Positions 1 to 8,814 are shown, numbered from the stretch's first letter. The stretch is DNA of 37,672 nucleotides from an uncultured Opitutia bacterium (GCA_903872505.1 CAIQKV010000076.1:1-37672); one strand, 5' to 3'. Made by a program: numbers and translations. Notes: generated by a model from the sequence alone, not told the origin.

Positions 1-2102
1 AGGCCGCCGCGCTGAAGCCCGCCGTGTCGCCGCCGTTGCCGCCGCGCCTGGTGCCGCCGCCGCCGCGCACCTCGCCCATCGCACCGTCCCGCCCGCAGAT
101 CATCGCCCCGCCGCTGAAGGCGCCCGCCGCGCCGTTGGCCGCACCGGCCGTGTCGCGGCCGGCCTCGCCCGCACCCCTTTCCGTTCCCCAGCCGGCCTCC
201 CGGCCCCCGGTCCCGCCTGCGCCGCCGCGCACCTCGCCGATTCCGCCGCCCCCGACCCCGGGTTCGTCCCCGGGACCGTTGCCCGCGGCCGCGGCCGCTG
301 CGACCGAGGTGCCGTTTCAGGGCGAACTCAAGACCATCCACTTCAAGCCGCCGATCGTGGTGCGCGATTTTGCCACCGCGCTCGGGCTGAAGCCGTTCAA
401 GCTGATCTCCGAGCTGAACCAGGCCGGCGGGTTCGCCTCGATGAACTCGAACATCGACGAGGCGATGGCGGTCAAGGTCGCGGCCAAGCACGGATTCTTG
501 CTGGAAATCAAGCACCGCGGCGATCCCGTCGCGCAGCAGAAGGAAAAGAAGGAAAAGAAGCCCGACGAGGATGAGTCCAAGTTCCTTGTGCCGCGTCCGC
601 CCGTGGTCTGCATCCTCGGCCACGTCGACCACGGCAAGACCTCCCTCCTCGACGCCATCCGCAAGGCCAACGTCGCGGCGGGCGAGGCCGGCGGCATCAC
701 CCAGCACATCGGCGCCTACCAGGTCGAGTTCAACGGCCGCCAGATCACCTTCCTCGACACGCCCGGCCACGCCGCCTTCACGAAGATGCGCGCGCGCGGC
801 GCCAACGTCACCGACATCGCGGTGCTCGTCGTGGCGGCGGACGACGGTTTCATGCCCCAGACCGACGAGGCGCTCGCGCACGCGCAGCACGCCAAGGTCG
901 CGCTCATCGTCGCCATCAACAAGATGGACGTGAAGGGCGCCAATCTCGACCAGGTCAAGGCGCAGATGCAGCAGCGCAACATCGCCCCCGAGGACTGGGG
1001 CGGCGAGACCATCACCGTGCCGGTGGCGGCGATCAAGAACCAGGGCATCGACACCCTGCTCGAGATGATCCTGCTCCAGGCCGAGGTGCTCGAGCTCAAG
1101 GCCAACCCGAAGGCCGAGGCCAGCGGCGTCGTCATCGAGTCGCAGGTGGACGTCGGCCGCGGTCCGCTCGCCACCGTCATCGTGCAGCGCGGCACCCTGC
1201 GCGTGGGCGATGCCCTCGTGTGCGGCCCGCACTGGGCCAAGGTGCGCGCGATGTTCGACGACCAGGGCAAGAATTTGAAGGAGGCCCCGCCGGCCACGCC
1301 CGTGCGGGTCATCGGCTGGACGGGCACGCCGGAGAGCGGCGCGAGCTTCCGGGCCGTGAAGAACGCCCGCGAGGCCGAGAAGCTGGCCGAGGAGGCGCAG
1401 CACCTCATCCGCAAGGCGACCACCACCTCCGACGCCACGCCGAAGGAAGTCTCGGTCGAGCAGCTCTTCGCCAACATCGCCGCCACGCAGGCGAAGGTGC
1501 TCAAGGTCATCATCAAGACGGACGTCTTCGGCTCGGCCGAGGCCGTGCGCAACATTCTCGAGGGCATCAAGAGCACGAAGGTCTCGCTGGAGATCGTGTC
1601 GACCGAGGTCGGCCTGATCACCAAGAACGACGTGCTCATGGCCGGCACCGCCGGCTCGGTCATCATCGGCTTCAACACCAAGCTGGAGAACGGCGTCACG
1701 CCGCTCGCCAAGCACCACGGCGTGCGGATCGAGACCTACGAGATCATCTACGAGCTGGGCGACAAGGTGCGCGAGATGATGGCCGACCTGCTCGACCCGG
1801 ATCTCAAGGAAACGAAGACGGGCGTGGCGGAGGTCCGCCAGGTGTTCCCGCTCGCCAAGGGCTTCGTGGCCGGCTGCCTCGTCACCGAGGGCAAGATCAA
1901 CCGCAACGCCTCGGCGCGCCTGCGCCGCGGCAAGGACATGGTCCACGAGGGCAAGATCGCCACGCTCAAGCGCTTCAAGGACGACGCCAACGAGGTGCGC
2001 GCGGGCCTCGAGTGCGGCATCAAGCTCGACGATTTCAACGGTTACCAGGCCGGCGACCTGATCGAGTGCTACGAAGTGCAGAAGGTCCGGGCCTCGCTCT
2101 GA
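1..2102 (+). CDS. infB: Translation initiation factor IF-2 (5' end cut by the window)
   Basis: GTPase that brings fMet-tRNA to the 30S subunit and promotes subunit joining in the cytoplasm. The frame is open to the first base (first full codon at 3), so the true start lies upstream. The visible N-terminal ~100 residues are Pro/Ala-rich, with the motif PPRTSPI occurring twice. They are followed by an IF2_N-like segment ([20 protein letters not shown]) and a Lys/Glu-rich linker. The G domain starts near nt 600 with GHVDHGKT (G1, about nt 618-641), then DTPGH (G3) and NKMD (G4). Domains II-IV follow, with the IF-2-typical GSAEAV and [11 protein letters not shown] segments, to a normal C-terminus. 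It heads an rbfA-nrnA-truB-ribF operon, the classical nusA/infB cluster. The Pro-rich arm is low-complexity and GC-driven, as in other high-GC bacteria. Identity is certain; only the start is missing. Confidence 0.98.
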   Translation, partial: AAALKPAVSPPLPPRLVPPPPRTSPIAPSRPQIIAPPLKAPAAPLAAPAVSRPASPAPLSVPQPASRPPVPPAPPRTSPIPPPPTPGSSPGPLPAAAAAATEVPFQGELKTIHFKPPIVVRDFATALGLKPFKLISELNQAGGFASMNSNIDEAMAVKVAAKHGFLLEIKHRGDPVAQQKEKKEKKPDEDESKFLVPRPPVVCILGHVDHGKTSLLDAIRKANVAAGEAGGITQHIGAYQVEFNGRQITFLDTPGHAAFTKMRARGANVTDIAVLVVAADDGFMPQTDEALAHAQHAKVALIVAINKMDVKGANLDQVKAQMQQRNIAPEDWGGETITVPVAAIKNQGIDTLLEMILLQAEVLELKANPKAEASGVVIESQVDVGRGPLATVIVQRGTLRVGDALVCGPHWAKVRAMFDDQGKNLKEAPPATPVRVIGWTGTPESGASFRAVKNAREAEKLAEEAQHLIRKATTTSDATPKEVSVEQLFANIAATQAKVLKVIIKTDVFGSAEAVRNILEGIKSTKVSLEIVSTEVGLITKNDVLMAGTAGSVIIGFNTKLENGVTPLAKHHGVRIETYEIIYELGDKVREMMADLLDPDLKETKTGVAEVRQVFPLAKGFVAGCLVTEGKINRNASARLRRGKDMVHEGKIATLKRFKDDANEVRAGLECGIKLDDFNGYQAGDLIECYEVQKVRASL

Positions 2103-2187
2103 GGATTGCCGTCGGGGGGCGGTTCCGTTTATGGTTCCGGCCGGCTCGCGCCGGTTCCGCCCGAGTCCCCCTTCAACCCACCGCCCG

Positions 2188-2541
2188 ATGTCCAACCGCA
2201 CCCTGCGCGTCAACGAGCTGATCCAGCGGGAACTCAGCGCGATCCTCCGCCAAGATTACCAGAGCGAGGCGGTCACCGTCACCATCACCGAGGTGCGCGT
2301 GGCGCCCGACCTGCGCGACGCCCGGGTGTTCGTCTCGATCGTGGGCGATGCCGATGCCGTCGAGACCAAGCTCCGCTGGCTGCGGTCCCGCTCCGGGGCG
2401 ATCCGCCAGGAACTCTCCCGCCGGATCGTCCTGAAGTTCCTCCCGCGCTTCACCTACCTGCTCGACGACTCGGCCATCCGCGGCTCGCGCATCCTGTCCT
2501 TGCTTGACGCGGTGGAGCATCCGAAAAAGGACCCGTCGTGA
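2188..2541 (+). CDS. rbfA: Ribosome-binding factor A
   Basis: Small KH-fold factor that binds 30S precursors and helps mature the 5' end of 16S rRNA. The protein is 117 residues, normal for the family. It starts MSNRTLRVNELIQRELSAIL, the usual RbfA N-terminal helix, and carries the TITEVRVAPDLRDARVFVSI core and a FLPRFTYLLDDS segment near the C-terminus. The ATG at 2188 is chosen because the family begins at this helix; a longer in-frame reading from 2131 would add 19 Pro/Arg-rich residues with no family match. It lies 85 bp after infB, and its TGA overlaps the GTG of the next gene by 4 bp, which suggests translational coupling. Confidence 0.95.
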   Translation: MSNRTLRVNELIQRELSAILRQDYQSEAVTVTITEVRVAPDLRDARVFVSIVGDADAVETKLRWLRSRSGAIRQELSRRIVLKFLPRFTYLLDDSAIRGSRILSLLDAVEHPKKDPS

Positions 2542-3557
2542 AGCAATTCTACCCAGCCTTGGCGGCGGACTTCGGCCGGCTCCTCGAGCGCCTCGCCGGC
2601 CGCAAGGTCGCCGTGGTCGGCCACGCCCGGCCCGACGGTGACTGCATCGGCTCGCAGGTTGCGCTGGCGCGCGTGCTCGCGGCGACCGGCCACGAGGTCG
2701 TGTGCGTGAACCCGGACGCGGTCCCGCGCCGGCTGCAGTTCCTCGTGCCGGGCATGCGGTTCATGCGCACCGACGAGGTGCTGCAGCACGAGCATGACTA
2801 TGCCGTGGTCTTCGTGGACTGCGCCGACCACGCCCGGGGCGGCGACCGGCTGAAGGACCGGTTTCCGCGGCCCGTGGCCAACATTGACCATCATCTTTCC
2901 AACGTCGGCTTCGCCGACATCAACCTGGTGGACACCGGCTCCGCCGCGACGTGCGAGATCCTCGCCGGCCTGTTTCTCGACCGGGGCCTGCCGATCGACG
3001 CCCTGTGCGCGCAGGCGCTCTACACGGGCATCCTGACCGACACCGGCCAGTTCCGCTTCGCCTCGACCTCGCACCGGACGTTCCTGCTCGCCGCCGCGCT
3101 GCTGGCGCACGGCGCCCGGCCGACCGAGGTCGGGTTCGAACTCTACGAGCGCGAATCGATCTGCAAGCTGGAGCTCCTCCAGCGCTACCTCGCGTCGCTG
3201 CGCATGGAGTGCGGCGGCCGCGTCTGCCTCGGCATCCTGCCGCCCGGCGTGTTCGAGTCCACCGGCTCGACCGCCGAGGACACCGAGGGGCTGGTGGACT
3301 ACGCGCGCTCGATCGACGGCGTGGACATCGGCGTGCTGATCGAGGAGCGGCCGGACGGCTCGGTGAAGGCCAGCCTGCGGGCCAAGGATGCCGCGTACCG
3401 GCTCGACCTGATCGCCGCGCAGTTCAACGGCGGCGGCCATGCCTGCGCCGCGGGGCTCAACCTCAAGTCGGACACGGAGAATTTCTACGTACGCCTCGTC
3501 GCCGCCCTCGCGCGGCAGCTCGCGATCGTGGACGGGCAGGGAAAGGCCGCGCCGTGA
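2538..3557 (+). CDS. nrnA: DHH/DHHA1 phosphoesterase, NrnA-like oligoribonuclease/pAp phosphatase
   Basis: Predicted cytoplasmic Mn-dependent phosphodiesterase that degrades nanoRNA and/or dephosphorylates pAp. This role is inferred from the NrnA family and from its position beside rbfA and truB, where it often sits. At 339 residues the length is typical. Motif I is [13 protein letters not shown] (about residues 28-40), a second metal-binding Asp lies in [10 protein letters not shown], and the DHH triad is in NIDHHLSN. The DHHA1 domain ends with the diagnostic [10 protein letters not shown]. It starts with GTG at 2538, overlapping the rbfA stop (GTGA), and its own stop overlaps the truB GTG in the same way. 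The fold and motifs are secure, but the exact substrate cannot be told from sequence. Confidence 0.9.
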   Translation: MKQFYPALAADFGRLLERLAGRKVAVVGHARPDGDCIGSQVALARVLAATGHEVVCVNPDAVPRRLQFLVPGMRFMRTDEVLQHEHDYAVVFVDCADHARGGDRLKDRFPRPVANIDHHLSNVGFADINLVDTGSAATCEILAGLFLDRGLPIDALCAQALYTGILTDTGQFRFASTSHRTFLLAAALLAHGARPTEVGFELYERESICKLELLQRYLASLRMECGGRVCLGILPPGVFESTGSTAEDTEGLVDYARSIDGVDIGVLIEERPDGSVKASLRAKDAAYRLDLIAAQFNGGGHACAAGLNLKSDTENFYVRLVAALARQLAIVDGQGKAAP

Positions 3558-4279
3558 TCGGCCAGGCCAAGGAACTCGAGGGTGTGCTCCTGGTGGACAA
3601 GCCCACCGCGCACACCTCGCACGACGTCGTCGCCCGGCTGCGCCGCAAGCTGAACATGCGCCGCATCGGCCACGCTGGCACGCTCGACCCGATGGCGACC
3701 GGCCTGCTCATCATGCTCATCGGCAAGGCGACGCGCATCTCGCAGTACCTCATCAGCCTCGACAAGGAGTACGAGGGCACGATCACGCTCGGTGCGACCA
3801 CCGACTCGCAGGACGCCGACGGCGAGGTGATGGAGACGCGCCCGGTGCCGCCGCTCACCGAGGCCGAGGTGCGCACCGCGATGAACGCCTTTCTCGGCGA
3901 CCAGTACCAGATGCCGCCGATGTATTCCGCGATCAAGATTGACGGCGTGCCGCTCTACAAGAGCGCCCGCAAGGGCGAGGACGTGGTGCGCGAGCCGCGG
4001 TTCATCCGCGTGATGAGCTTCGACCTGACGCGGTTCGCCCCGCCGCAGCTCGATTTCCGCCTGCGCAGCAGCAAGGGCACCTACGTCCGCACGATCGCGC
4101 ACGACCTCGGCCAGAAGCTCGGCTGCGGGGCGCACCTGTCGGCACTCCGGCGCACCGCCACTGACCGGTTCAACATTTCCCAGGCGCTGACGCTCGACGC
4201 GATCGAGGCGCTGTCCATCCCCGAGATCGAACGCCGCCTGATCCCCGTGTACGAGGCGGCGCCGAGCGTGGCGCTGTGA
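3554..4279 (+). CDS. truB: tRNA pseudouridine(55) synthase
   Basis: Converts U55 to pseudouridine in the T-loop of tRNAs. The family signature [14 protein letters not shown] contains the catalytic Asp (residue 45 from the GTG start). Downstream are the family blocks [41 protein letters not shown] and [15 protein letters not shown]. The protein is 241 residues, shorter than the ~314 of E. coli TruB, so the C-terminal PUA-like domain is minimal or absent, as in several other phyla. The start is GTG at 3554 inside a GTGA overlap with the preceding DHH gene; a few residues later the family N-terminus (GVLLVDKP) begins. It is part of the rbfA-nrnA-truB-ribF coupled string. Confidence 0.95.
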   Translation: MIGQAKELEGVLLVDKPTAHTSHDVVARLRRKLNMRRIGHAGTLDPMATGLLIMLIGKATRISQYLISLDKEYEGTITLGATTDSQDADGEVMETRPVPPLTEAEVRTAMNAFLGDQYQMPPMYSAIKIDGVPLYKSARKGEDVVREPRFIRVMSFDLTRFAPPQLDFRLRSSKGTYVRTIAHDLGQKLGCGAHLSALRRTATDRFNISQALTLDAIEALSIPEIERRLIPVYEAAPSVAL

Positions 4280-5223
4280 ACCCGCTCGCGCAATTCACCG
4301 GCCTGGAAAACGCGGCGTTGCCGCCGGGTCCGCTGCATCTCGCCATCGGCATGTTCGACGGCGTGCACCTCGGGCACCGTGCCGTCATCGAGGCCGCGGT
4401 GCAGTCGGCGCGCCATCGCGGCGGCACGGTGGCCGTGCTGACCTTCGCGCCGCACCCGAGCACACTGTTCCGGCCGGACCAGCCGACGCGGCTGATCATG
4501 GACGCCGGCACGAAGGCGCGCGTGCTGCACCGGATGGGGGTGGCGGCGATGATCACGCAGCCGTTCACGCCGGCGTTCGCGTCGGTCGCCGCCGGGGACT
4601 TTCTGCCGTGGCTCCAGCAGCGCGCCGAGTCGCTCGCCGCCGTGTACGTGGGGGAAAATTTCCGCTTTGGCCGCGGGCGCACCGGCGACATCAGCCTGCT
4701 GGTGGCCGAGGGGCGGAAGCTCGGGCTGACCGTCTTCAGCGCGCCGCGCGTGAACTTCGACGGCGAGCCGATCAGCAGCACCCGGATCCGCGTGCTGCTC
4801 GAGGCGGGCGACGTGGCGGCGGCGAACGCCCTCCTGGGCTACACCTATTTTACCGAGGGGCCGGTGGTGCCGGGCAAGCGGCTCGGCCAGAGCATCGGGT
4901 TTCCGACGCTCAACGTGAAGTGGGCGCCCGACCTCCGGCCGCGCTACGGCGTGTACGTCGTGCGGGTGAGCGGCGCGAAATCCGTCACGGCGCTGCCTGG
5001 CGTGGCCAACTACGGGCTGCGCCCGACGGTGGAGGCGGAAGCGGTCGAGCCACGGCTCGAGGTGCACCTGCTCGGCGACTGTCCGTTCGGGACCGGTGAC
5101 TGGGTCACCGTCAAGTGGCAGCGCTTTCTGCGGCCGGAGCAGAAGTTTGCCGGGGTGGAGGAGCTGTGCGCGCAGATCGCCCGCGACCGGGCCGCCGCCG
5201 CCGCGGATTTTTCCTTGCAGTAA
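4276..5223 (+). CDS. ribF: Bifunctional riboflavin kinase / FAD synthetase
   Basis: Makes FMN from riboflavin and then FAD from FMN. The N-terminal nucleotidyltransferase part shows [15 protein letters not shown] (HxGH-type motif), VLTFAPHP and the [16 protein letters not shown] block, ending with ISSTRIR. The C-terminal flavokinase part has [18 protein letters not shown] and the [11 protein letters not shown] segment. At 315 residues it is full length. It starts with GTG at 4276, overlapping the truB stop by 4 bp, the third GTGA junction in a row. It is the last protein gene of the translation operon; the rpsO that often follows ribF is not here and tRNA-Val comes next. Identity is secure. 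Confidence 0.95.
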   Translation: MNPLAQFTGLENAALPPGPLHLAIGMFDGVHLGHRAVIEAAVQSARHRGGTVAVLTFAPHPSTLFRPDQPTRLIMDAGTKARVLHRMGVAAMITQPFTPAFASVAAGDFLPWLQQRAESLAAVYVGENFRFGRGRTGDISLLVAEGRKLGLTVFSAPRVNFDGEPISSTRIRVLLEAGDVAAANALLGYTYFTEGPVVPGKRLGQSIGFPTLNVKWAPDLRPRYGVYVVRVSGAKSVTALPGVANYGLRPTVEAEAVEPRLEVHLLGDCPFGTGDWVTVKWQRFLRPEQKFAGVEELCAQIARDRAAAAADFSLQ

Positions 5224-5260
5224 GGCGCGCCGCTCGCGTTACTCGCCGACCTCAGATTTT

Positions 5261-5337
5261 GGACCCTTAGCTCAGTTGGTTAGAGCGTTTCCTTGACATG
5301 GAAGAGGTCACTGGTTCGAGCCCAGTAGGGTCCACCA
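5261..5337 (+). tRNA. tRNA-Val (anticodon GAC)
   Basis: A 77-nt cloverleaf with CCA encoded at 5335-5337. The acceptor stem is GGACCCT / AGGGTCC with discriminator A. The D arm is GCTC...GAGC. The anticodon stem TTTCC / GGAAG closes the loop TTGACAT, which places GAC at positions 34-36 and so reads GUC/GUU valine codons. The T arm is ACTGG-TTCGAGC-CCAGT. It lies 37 bp after ribF in the same direction, so it may be processed from the operon transcript or have its own weak promoter; no strong promoter is visible. Confidence 0.96.
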
Positions 5338-5345
5338 TCTTCGCC

Positions 5346-5431
5346 CTTGGGGCCAAGATATCGCGCGATAGTCCGTTGCCCGGGATGGACTTGGATCAGT
5401 CCATGCCAGCCGGTTAAGACCGGCCATCCCG
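5346..5431 (+). promoter_or_regulatory. Palindrome-dense leader with a predicted three-way RNA junction
   Basis: Four inverted repeats are packed between tRNA-Val and the glycosidase-like gene: CTTGG/CCAAG at 5346-5357, the perfect 12-mer TATCGCGCGATA at 5359-5370, GGACT/AGTCC at 5387-5402 (6-nt loop) and GCCGGT/ACCGGC at 5409-5424 (4-nt loop). The last two are enclosed by CGGGAT (5381-5386) pairing with ATCCCG (5426-5431), which gives a compact three-way junction. It ends 44 nt before the chosen ATG of the next gene. There is no T-run after it, so it is not an ordinary terminator. It matches no riboswitch or ribozyme core I recognise. It could instead be an interspersed palindromic element. 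Confidence 0.4.
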
Positions 5432-5475
5432 AGGATTCTCTTGCTGGCAAGGCTCCGCGCGCAAAGGTTTTGGGA

Positions 5476-7482
5476 ATGCCGGGGATTCTCGCTAACACCA
5501 TCATGCTCGCCATGGGGTGTGCCACGGCCGTCGCGGCGGCACCGCGTTACGATTTCGAGGGGCGGTTCTATGCCGGGCGGGGGGATGCGGAGTACCTCCA
5601 GCTCCTCAACACCGCCCGCCGGATGTTCGAGCCCGATCCCGAGCTCCAGAACCTGGCGATGTTCTACTACCCGGCCTGGAACGGCCTGGTGGAGGGGCAG
5701 ACGTGGAACGCGTGGTGGATCCAGAACAGCTACGGGCCGACCTACTGCGCGCTGCCGTTCTGGCAGGAACCGTTCACCACCTTTGTCCAGAATTCGCAGG
5801 ACCTCTGGTTCGACCAGATGGGCGATGGCCATCACGTCGGCGCCGCGCCCTGGCTGTCCGTGGCGCCCGACGGCGCGCTCTGCGACTGCGCCCGCCCCAA
5901 CTTCATCATCTACAAGCAGGGCGATGGCCGCGTCGAACTGCATGACTGGGGGATGGAGTTCACCGCGGCGGGCGTCGTGATGCAATGCGAGGCGCTGCTC
6001 ATCGCCCGCGACCCGGCGGCGATTGCGCATTATCTGCCGAAGCTCGAGCGCTGCGCCGATTTTCTCGAGTCGCGGCGCGACCCGCGGAACAACCTCTACC
6101 TGGCCGGGGCCGCGGGCAACCTCATGGCCCCGAGCCATGCGGGCTGGAAGAAGCCCGACGGCACCTATGGCTTCTCCTATCTCGCCGGGCTCTCCGTCAC
6201 CACGATCGCGGCGCTCGACCGGCTGATCGAACTCGAGCGGATGGCCGGCCGGACCGAGCGCGTGAAGGTTTACTCCGAGCGTCGCGAACTCTCGCGGAAA
6301 GGATTGCCCCTGCTCACGACCGGCGAGGGGTATTTCCTAAAATCCCTCGACCCCGACGGCACGCCGCACGGCGTGTTCGGCGCGGCCCGGCACGGCTACT
6401 TCGAGGCCATCGTCAACCATGACGCGATCTGCTTCCGGGTGGCCGACGATGCCCAGTCCCGGGCGATCTACGCCAAGATCGCCTCGATCCCCGGCCTCCG
6501 GCCCTACGACCTGATCATCACGAACTATCCCTCGCTGGACGATCTCTACACGGAGCCGAAGGGCTTGTGGGAGTTCGGGCATTGGGTGAACGGCGGGCAC
6601 TGGTCCACCTGCGAGGCCCGCATGATCATGGGTTACTACCGCCTGGGCCGCACCGAGGACGCGCGCCGGTCCATGCAGCGCATCCTCGGCTTCGCCCGGC
6701 AATTCCGGATGGACAACAACCTGACCCATTTTGGCCGCGACCGCTACCAGCCGAAGGAGCCGATCAATTGTGTCTACGATGCCTGGGGCATTCCCGCCGC
6801 GTTCATCCGCGGGTTGTTCGAATACCTCTACCAGGCCGACCAACTGGTCATCGTGCCGCATGTTCCGGCCGGCATCACGCGCCTCGAGCAGCGGTTTCCG
6901 ATCCGGTTCGGCACCAAGCGGCTGTTCCTGTCCACGACCGGCACGGGTGAAATCACCCGCGTGCTGGTCGACGGCAAGCCGTGGACGCGCTTCGATGCGA
7001 AGCAACTCTTCCTGCCCTACGCCGAAATCCCCGCCGAGGCCCGGATCGAAATCGCCCTCGGCGGCGCGTCCCCAACGGCCGCGGACCTGGCGGCGCATCG
7101 CGACGGCACGGTCGAGTCCGCGACCCTTCGCGGCGCCCCGGCCATTCCCGCGGAATTGCAGGGCCTGGAGCCACGAGTGAAACGGCTGGGGCGCCTGCAG
7201 GCGAAGCTCGCCGCGGCGGGACTGGGCGAGGACTACGTGGCGCGTCATGCCGGGCTGGCGCGGGAATGCTTCGAAGCCTGCGGGGTGCGCCTGGCGGCGG
7301 TTGCCGCCGGAACGATTCCGCGGCTGCCCGGCGCGGCGCAGGCCGCGGCGGACGAATCCTACGTCCTGACCGTGGAGCGGCTGTGCCGGGGGCTGGAGAC
7401 AGTCCTGGAGTCGTATCCGCAGTCCGACGACCCGGCGAAAAAGCGGATCGCGGCGTGGTGGGCGGAAACGCGGGTTCAATGA
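5476..7482 (+). CDS. Secreted (alpha/alpha)6-barrel glycosidase-like protein
   Basis: Predicted exported carbohydrate-active protein of 668 residues. The N-terminus MPGILANTIMLAMGCATAVAAAPRYD looks like a signal peptide cleaved after AAA; ATG 5476 is chosen because a signal peptide begins there, and a start at 5503 is also possible. The middle (about residues 40-480) has the Trp/Tyr-rich, helix-loop pattern of six-hairpin glycosidases (YYPAWNGLVEG, NAWWIQNSYGPTY, GLWEFGHWVNGGHWST, VYDAWGIPAAFIRG). A beta-rich end follows (LVIVPHVPAGITRLEQRF), like the sandwich after the barrel in GH78/GH94/GH95-type enzymes. A helical tail of ~120 residues closes the protein. I cannot assign a CAZy family or catalytic residues. 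It stands alone, so the substrate is unknown, and the leader before it is unusually structured. Confidence 0.75.
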   Translation: MPGILANTIMLAMGCATAVAAAPRYDFEGRFYAGRGDAEYLQLLNTARRMFEPDPELQNLAMFYYPAWNGLVEGQTWNAWWIQNSYGPTYCALPFWQEPFTTFVQNSQDLWFDQMGDGHHVGAAPWLSVAPDGALCDCARPNFIIYKQGDGRVELHDWGMEFTAAGVVMQCEALLIARDPAAIAHYLPKLERCADFLESRRDPRNNLYLAGAAGNLMAPSHAGWKKPDGTYGFSYLAGLSVTTIAALDRLIELERMAGRTERVKVYSERRELSRKGLPLLTTGEGYFLKSLDPDGTPHGVFGAARHGYFEAIVNHDAICFRVADDAQSRAIYAKIASIPGLRPYDLIITNYPSLDDLYTEPKGLWEFGHWVNGGHWSTCEARMIMGYYRLGRTEDARRSMQRILGFARQFRMDNNLTHFGRDRYQPKEPINCVYDAWGIPAAFIRGLFEYLYQADQLVIVPHVPAGITRLEQRFPIRFGTKRLFLSTTGTGEITRVLVDGKPWTRFDAKQLFLPYAEIPAEARIEIALGGASPTAADLAAHRDGTVESATLRGAPAIPAELQGLEPRVKRLGRLQAKLAAAGLGEDYVARHAGLARECFEACGVRLAAVAAGTIPRLPGAAQAAADESYVLTVERLCRGLETVLESYPQSDDPAKKRIAAWWAETRVQ

Positions 7483-7510
7483 ACTTCAGCGCCGGGTGGC
7501 CTGAGTGGGT

Positions 7511-7561
7511 GTGAAGGCCAATGCGGCGGTGCTGCTGGAGCTGTTGAAGAAACAAAGCTGA
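7511..7561 (+). pseudogene. Possible C-terminal remnant of a lost gene
   Basis: In the 161-bp gap after the glycosidase-like gene a short frame beginning GTG encodes VKANAAVLLELLKKQS and then stops. Its composition resembles the helical C-terminus of a real protein rather than random intergenic sequence. There is a stop in frame just upstream, so no full gene remains. The rest of the gap (7483-7510 and 7562-7643) shows nothing I can name. This is a weak call made from composition only. Confidence 0.2.
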
Positions 7562-7643
7562 CCGGCAGCTGGCTCCCCGCTTGGCCAGCCGGCCGATGCG
7601 GCGCCCGGTTGACTCGCCGCCTGAGCCCAGGCATCAACAGCGC

Positions 7644-8135
7644 ATGTCGCGCCTCACGCCCCGGTGGCTTCGCAATATTTCCTGCATCCTGCTCACGGCC
7701 CCGGCTGTCGTATTTACCGGCTGCTCGACTCCCGGTCCCGGGGTCGTGCAAATATCCCCCGACACTTACGTGGTGAGAATGCAGAACCGGAACGGCATCT
7801 TCGTTACTGACGAGCCCAACCTGAAGGCCCAGGCCGTTGGCCAGGCGATGGATTTCGCCGAGAGCAGGGGCAAGGTGGCCTTGCCCGTCACCATGTCGGA
7901 AGACACTGTCACCGGGCTCACTGACTGGTCCAAGATCGAGTATCGCTTCAAGCTGGTGGACAAGAGTGATCCCCGGGCAAAGCAAACCACCATCGCCACC
8001 GGCCGGGATGGGGTGGACAAGAAGGACGATGTCTATGCCGAGCTGATGAAACTCGATGAGCTCCGGAAAAAAGGCATCCTGACCGAGGCGGAGTTTACGA
8101 GCGAGAAACAGAAGCTGTTGAATCGCCCGAAGTGA
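7644..8135 (+). CDS. Small lipoprotein with C-terminal SHOCT domain
   Basis: A 163-residue predicted lipoprotein. From the ATG at 7644 it reads MSRLTPRWLRNISCILLTAP..., a basic n-region plus a hydrophobic core ending in VFTGCS, an acceptable lipobox with Cys at residue 28. A short beta-rich domain follows (VVQISPDTYVVRMQNRNGIFV). The C-terminus, from DVYAELMKLDELRKKGIL to EAEFTSEKQKLLN, is a SHOCT (short C-terminal) domain, a helical oligomerisation module found at the end of many membrane and lipoproteins. An in-frame start at 7581 would add 21 residues before the signal and is less likely. It converges with lexA. No enzymatic role is visible, so function stays unknown. Confidence 0.8.
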   Translation: MSRLTPRWLRNISCILLTAPAVVFTGCSTPGPGVVQISPDTYVVRMQNRNGIFVTDEPNLKAQAVGQAMDFAESRGKVALPVTMSEDTVTGLTDWSKIEYRFKLVDKSDPRAKQTTIATGRDGVDKKDDVYAELMKLDELRKKGILTEAEFTSEKQKLLNRPK

Positions 8136-8178
8136 GGAACGGCAATTCGGCGAGGGTGGTGGCTGGGGTCCCCAAGGC

Positions 8179-8793
8179 TCAGGCGTTGCCGGCGCGTACC
8201 CGGCGGATCACGCCGACGACCACGCCCTGCGATTCCAGTAGCTGGGGCGCGAGGTCGGCATACCGCGGGTTCGCGGCCCGGAGGAGGGCGCGCCCCCGCT
8301 CGTGCACGAGGCGTTTCAGCGTCGTCGTGGTCTCGTCCACCAGCGCCGCGATGATGTCACCCGGCCGCGGCTCCCTGCGCACCAGTGCGACGAGGTCGCC
8401 GTCGAGGATGTTCGCCCCGGTCATCGAGTCGCCCGTGACGCGCAGGAACCAGAAATGGCCCGGCCGGCCCTGGCGCACGCCGAAGACGGCCGGGTCGATT
8501 GCGACGATTTCCTCCGGCTCCTGTTCCTGCATCGCGGGCAGGCCGGCGGGGATCGCGCCGTACACCGGTGCCTCGAACAGGTGCGCCTGCACGCTCCGCG
8601 CCTGCAGCCCCCATTTGCCGTCCGCGAGCTTCGCCAGCTGGCCCTTGCGCGCGAGGACCTGCAGGTGCTTGGCCGCGCCCTGCTGGCTGCAGCCGAACTG
8701 GCGCGCGACCTCGCGGGTAGAGGGCGGCACGCTCTGCGCCGCCTGGTATTCGCGGACAAAGTCGAGAATCACTTCCTGCCGTTCGGTGAGCAT
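8179..8793 (-). CDS. lexA: LexA-type SOS repressor
   Basis: Transcriptional repressor of the SOS response, inactivated by RecA-stimulated self-cleavage. It has 204 residues. The N-terminal winged-helix is MLTERQEVILDFVREYQ... with recognition-helix region STREVARQFGCSQQGAAKHL (residues 25-44). The C-terminal S24 peptidase domain has a putative cleavage bond Ala83-Gly84 in AIPAGLP, catalytic Ser123 in GDSMTGANI and Lys160 in TTTTLKRL, so self-cleavage should be intact. The N-terminus fits the E. coli LexA start exactly, which supports ATG at 8793. The start codon is formed by the last base of a perfect palindrome (8793-8814), leaving no room for a separate Shine-Dalgarno. It lies downstream of the SRAP gene on the same strand. 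Confidence 0.93.
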   Translation of the reverse strand: MLTERQEVILDFVREYQAAQSVPPSTREVARQFGCSQQGAAKHLQVLARKGQLAKLADGKWGLQARSVQAHLFEAPVYGAIPAGLPAMQEQEPEEIVAIDPAVFGVRQGRPGHFWFLRVTGDSMTGANILDGDLVALVRREPRPGDIIAALVDETTTTLKRLVHERGRALLRAANPRYADLAPQLLESQGVVVGVIRRVRAGNA

Positions 8794-8814
8794 AGGTTGT
8801 CAGAAGACAACCTA
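8793..8814. promoter_or_regulatory. Probable LexA operator (SOS box) touching the lexA start codon
   Basis: A perfect inverted repeat with 9-bp arms TAGGTTGTC and GACAACCTA around AGAA. It is the strongest palindrome in the lexA upstream region, and lexA is normally autoregulated, so it is the natural candidate for the SOS box of this lineage. On the minus strand its last base is the A of the lexA ATG (CCTATG). Bound repressor would cover the translation start as well as the promoter-proximal region. The core differs from the E. coli CTGT-N8-ACAG box and from the Gram-positive GAAC-N4-GTTC box, as expected for a separate LexA lineage. Confidence 0.75.

Noticed and set aside
5381-5431. Three-way junction as a hammerhead ribozyme
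   Set aside because: The conserved CUGAUGA and GAAA core strings are absent around the junction.
5338-5475. tRNA-Val as an integration site of a genomic island
   Set aside because: No integrase, no second copy of the tRNA 3' end and no composition change were seen downstream. The palindromes there are better described as a structured leader or repeat.
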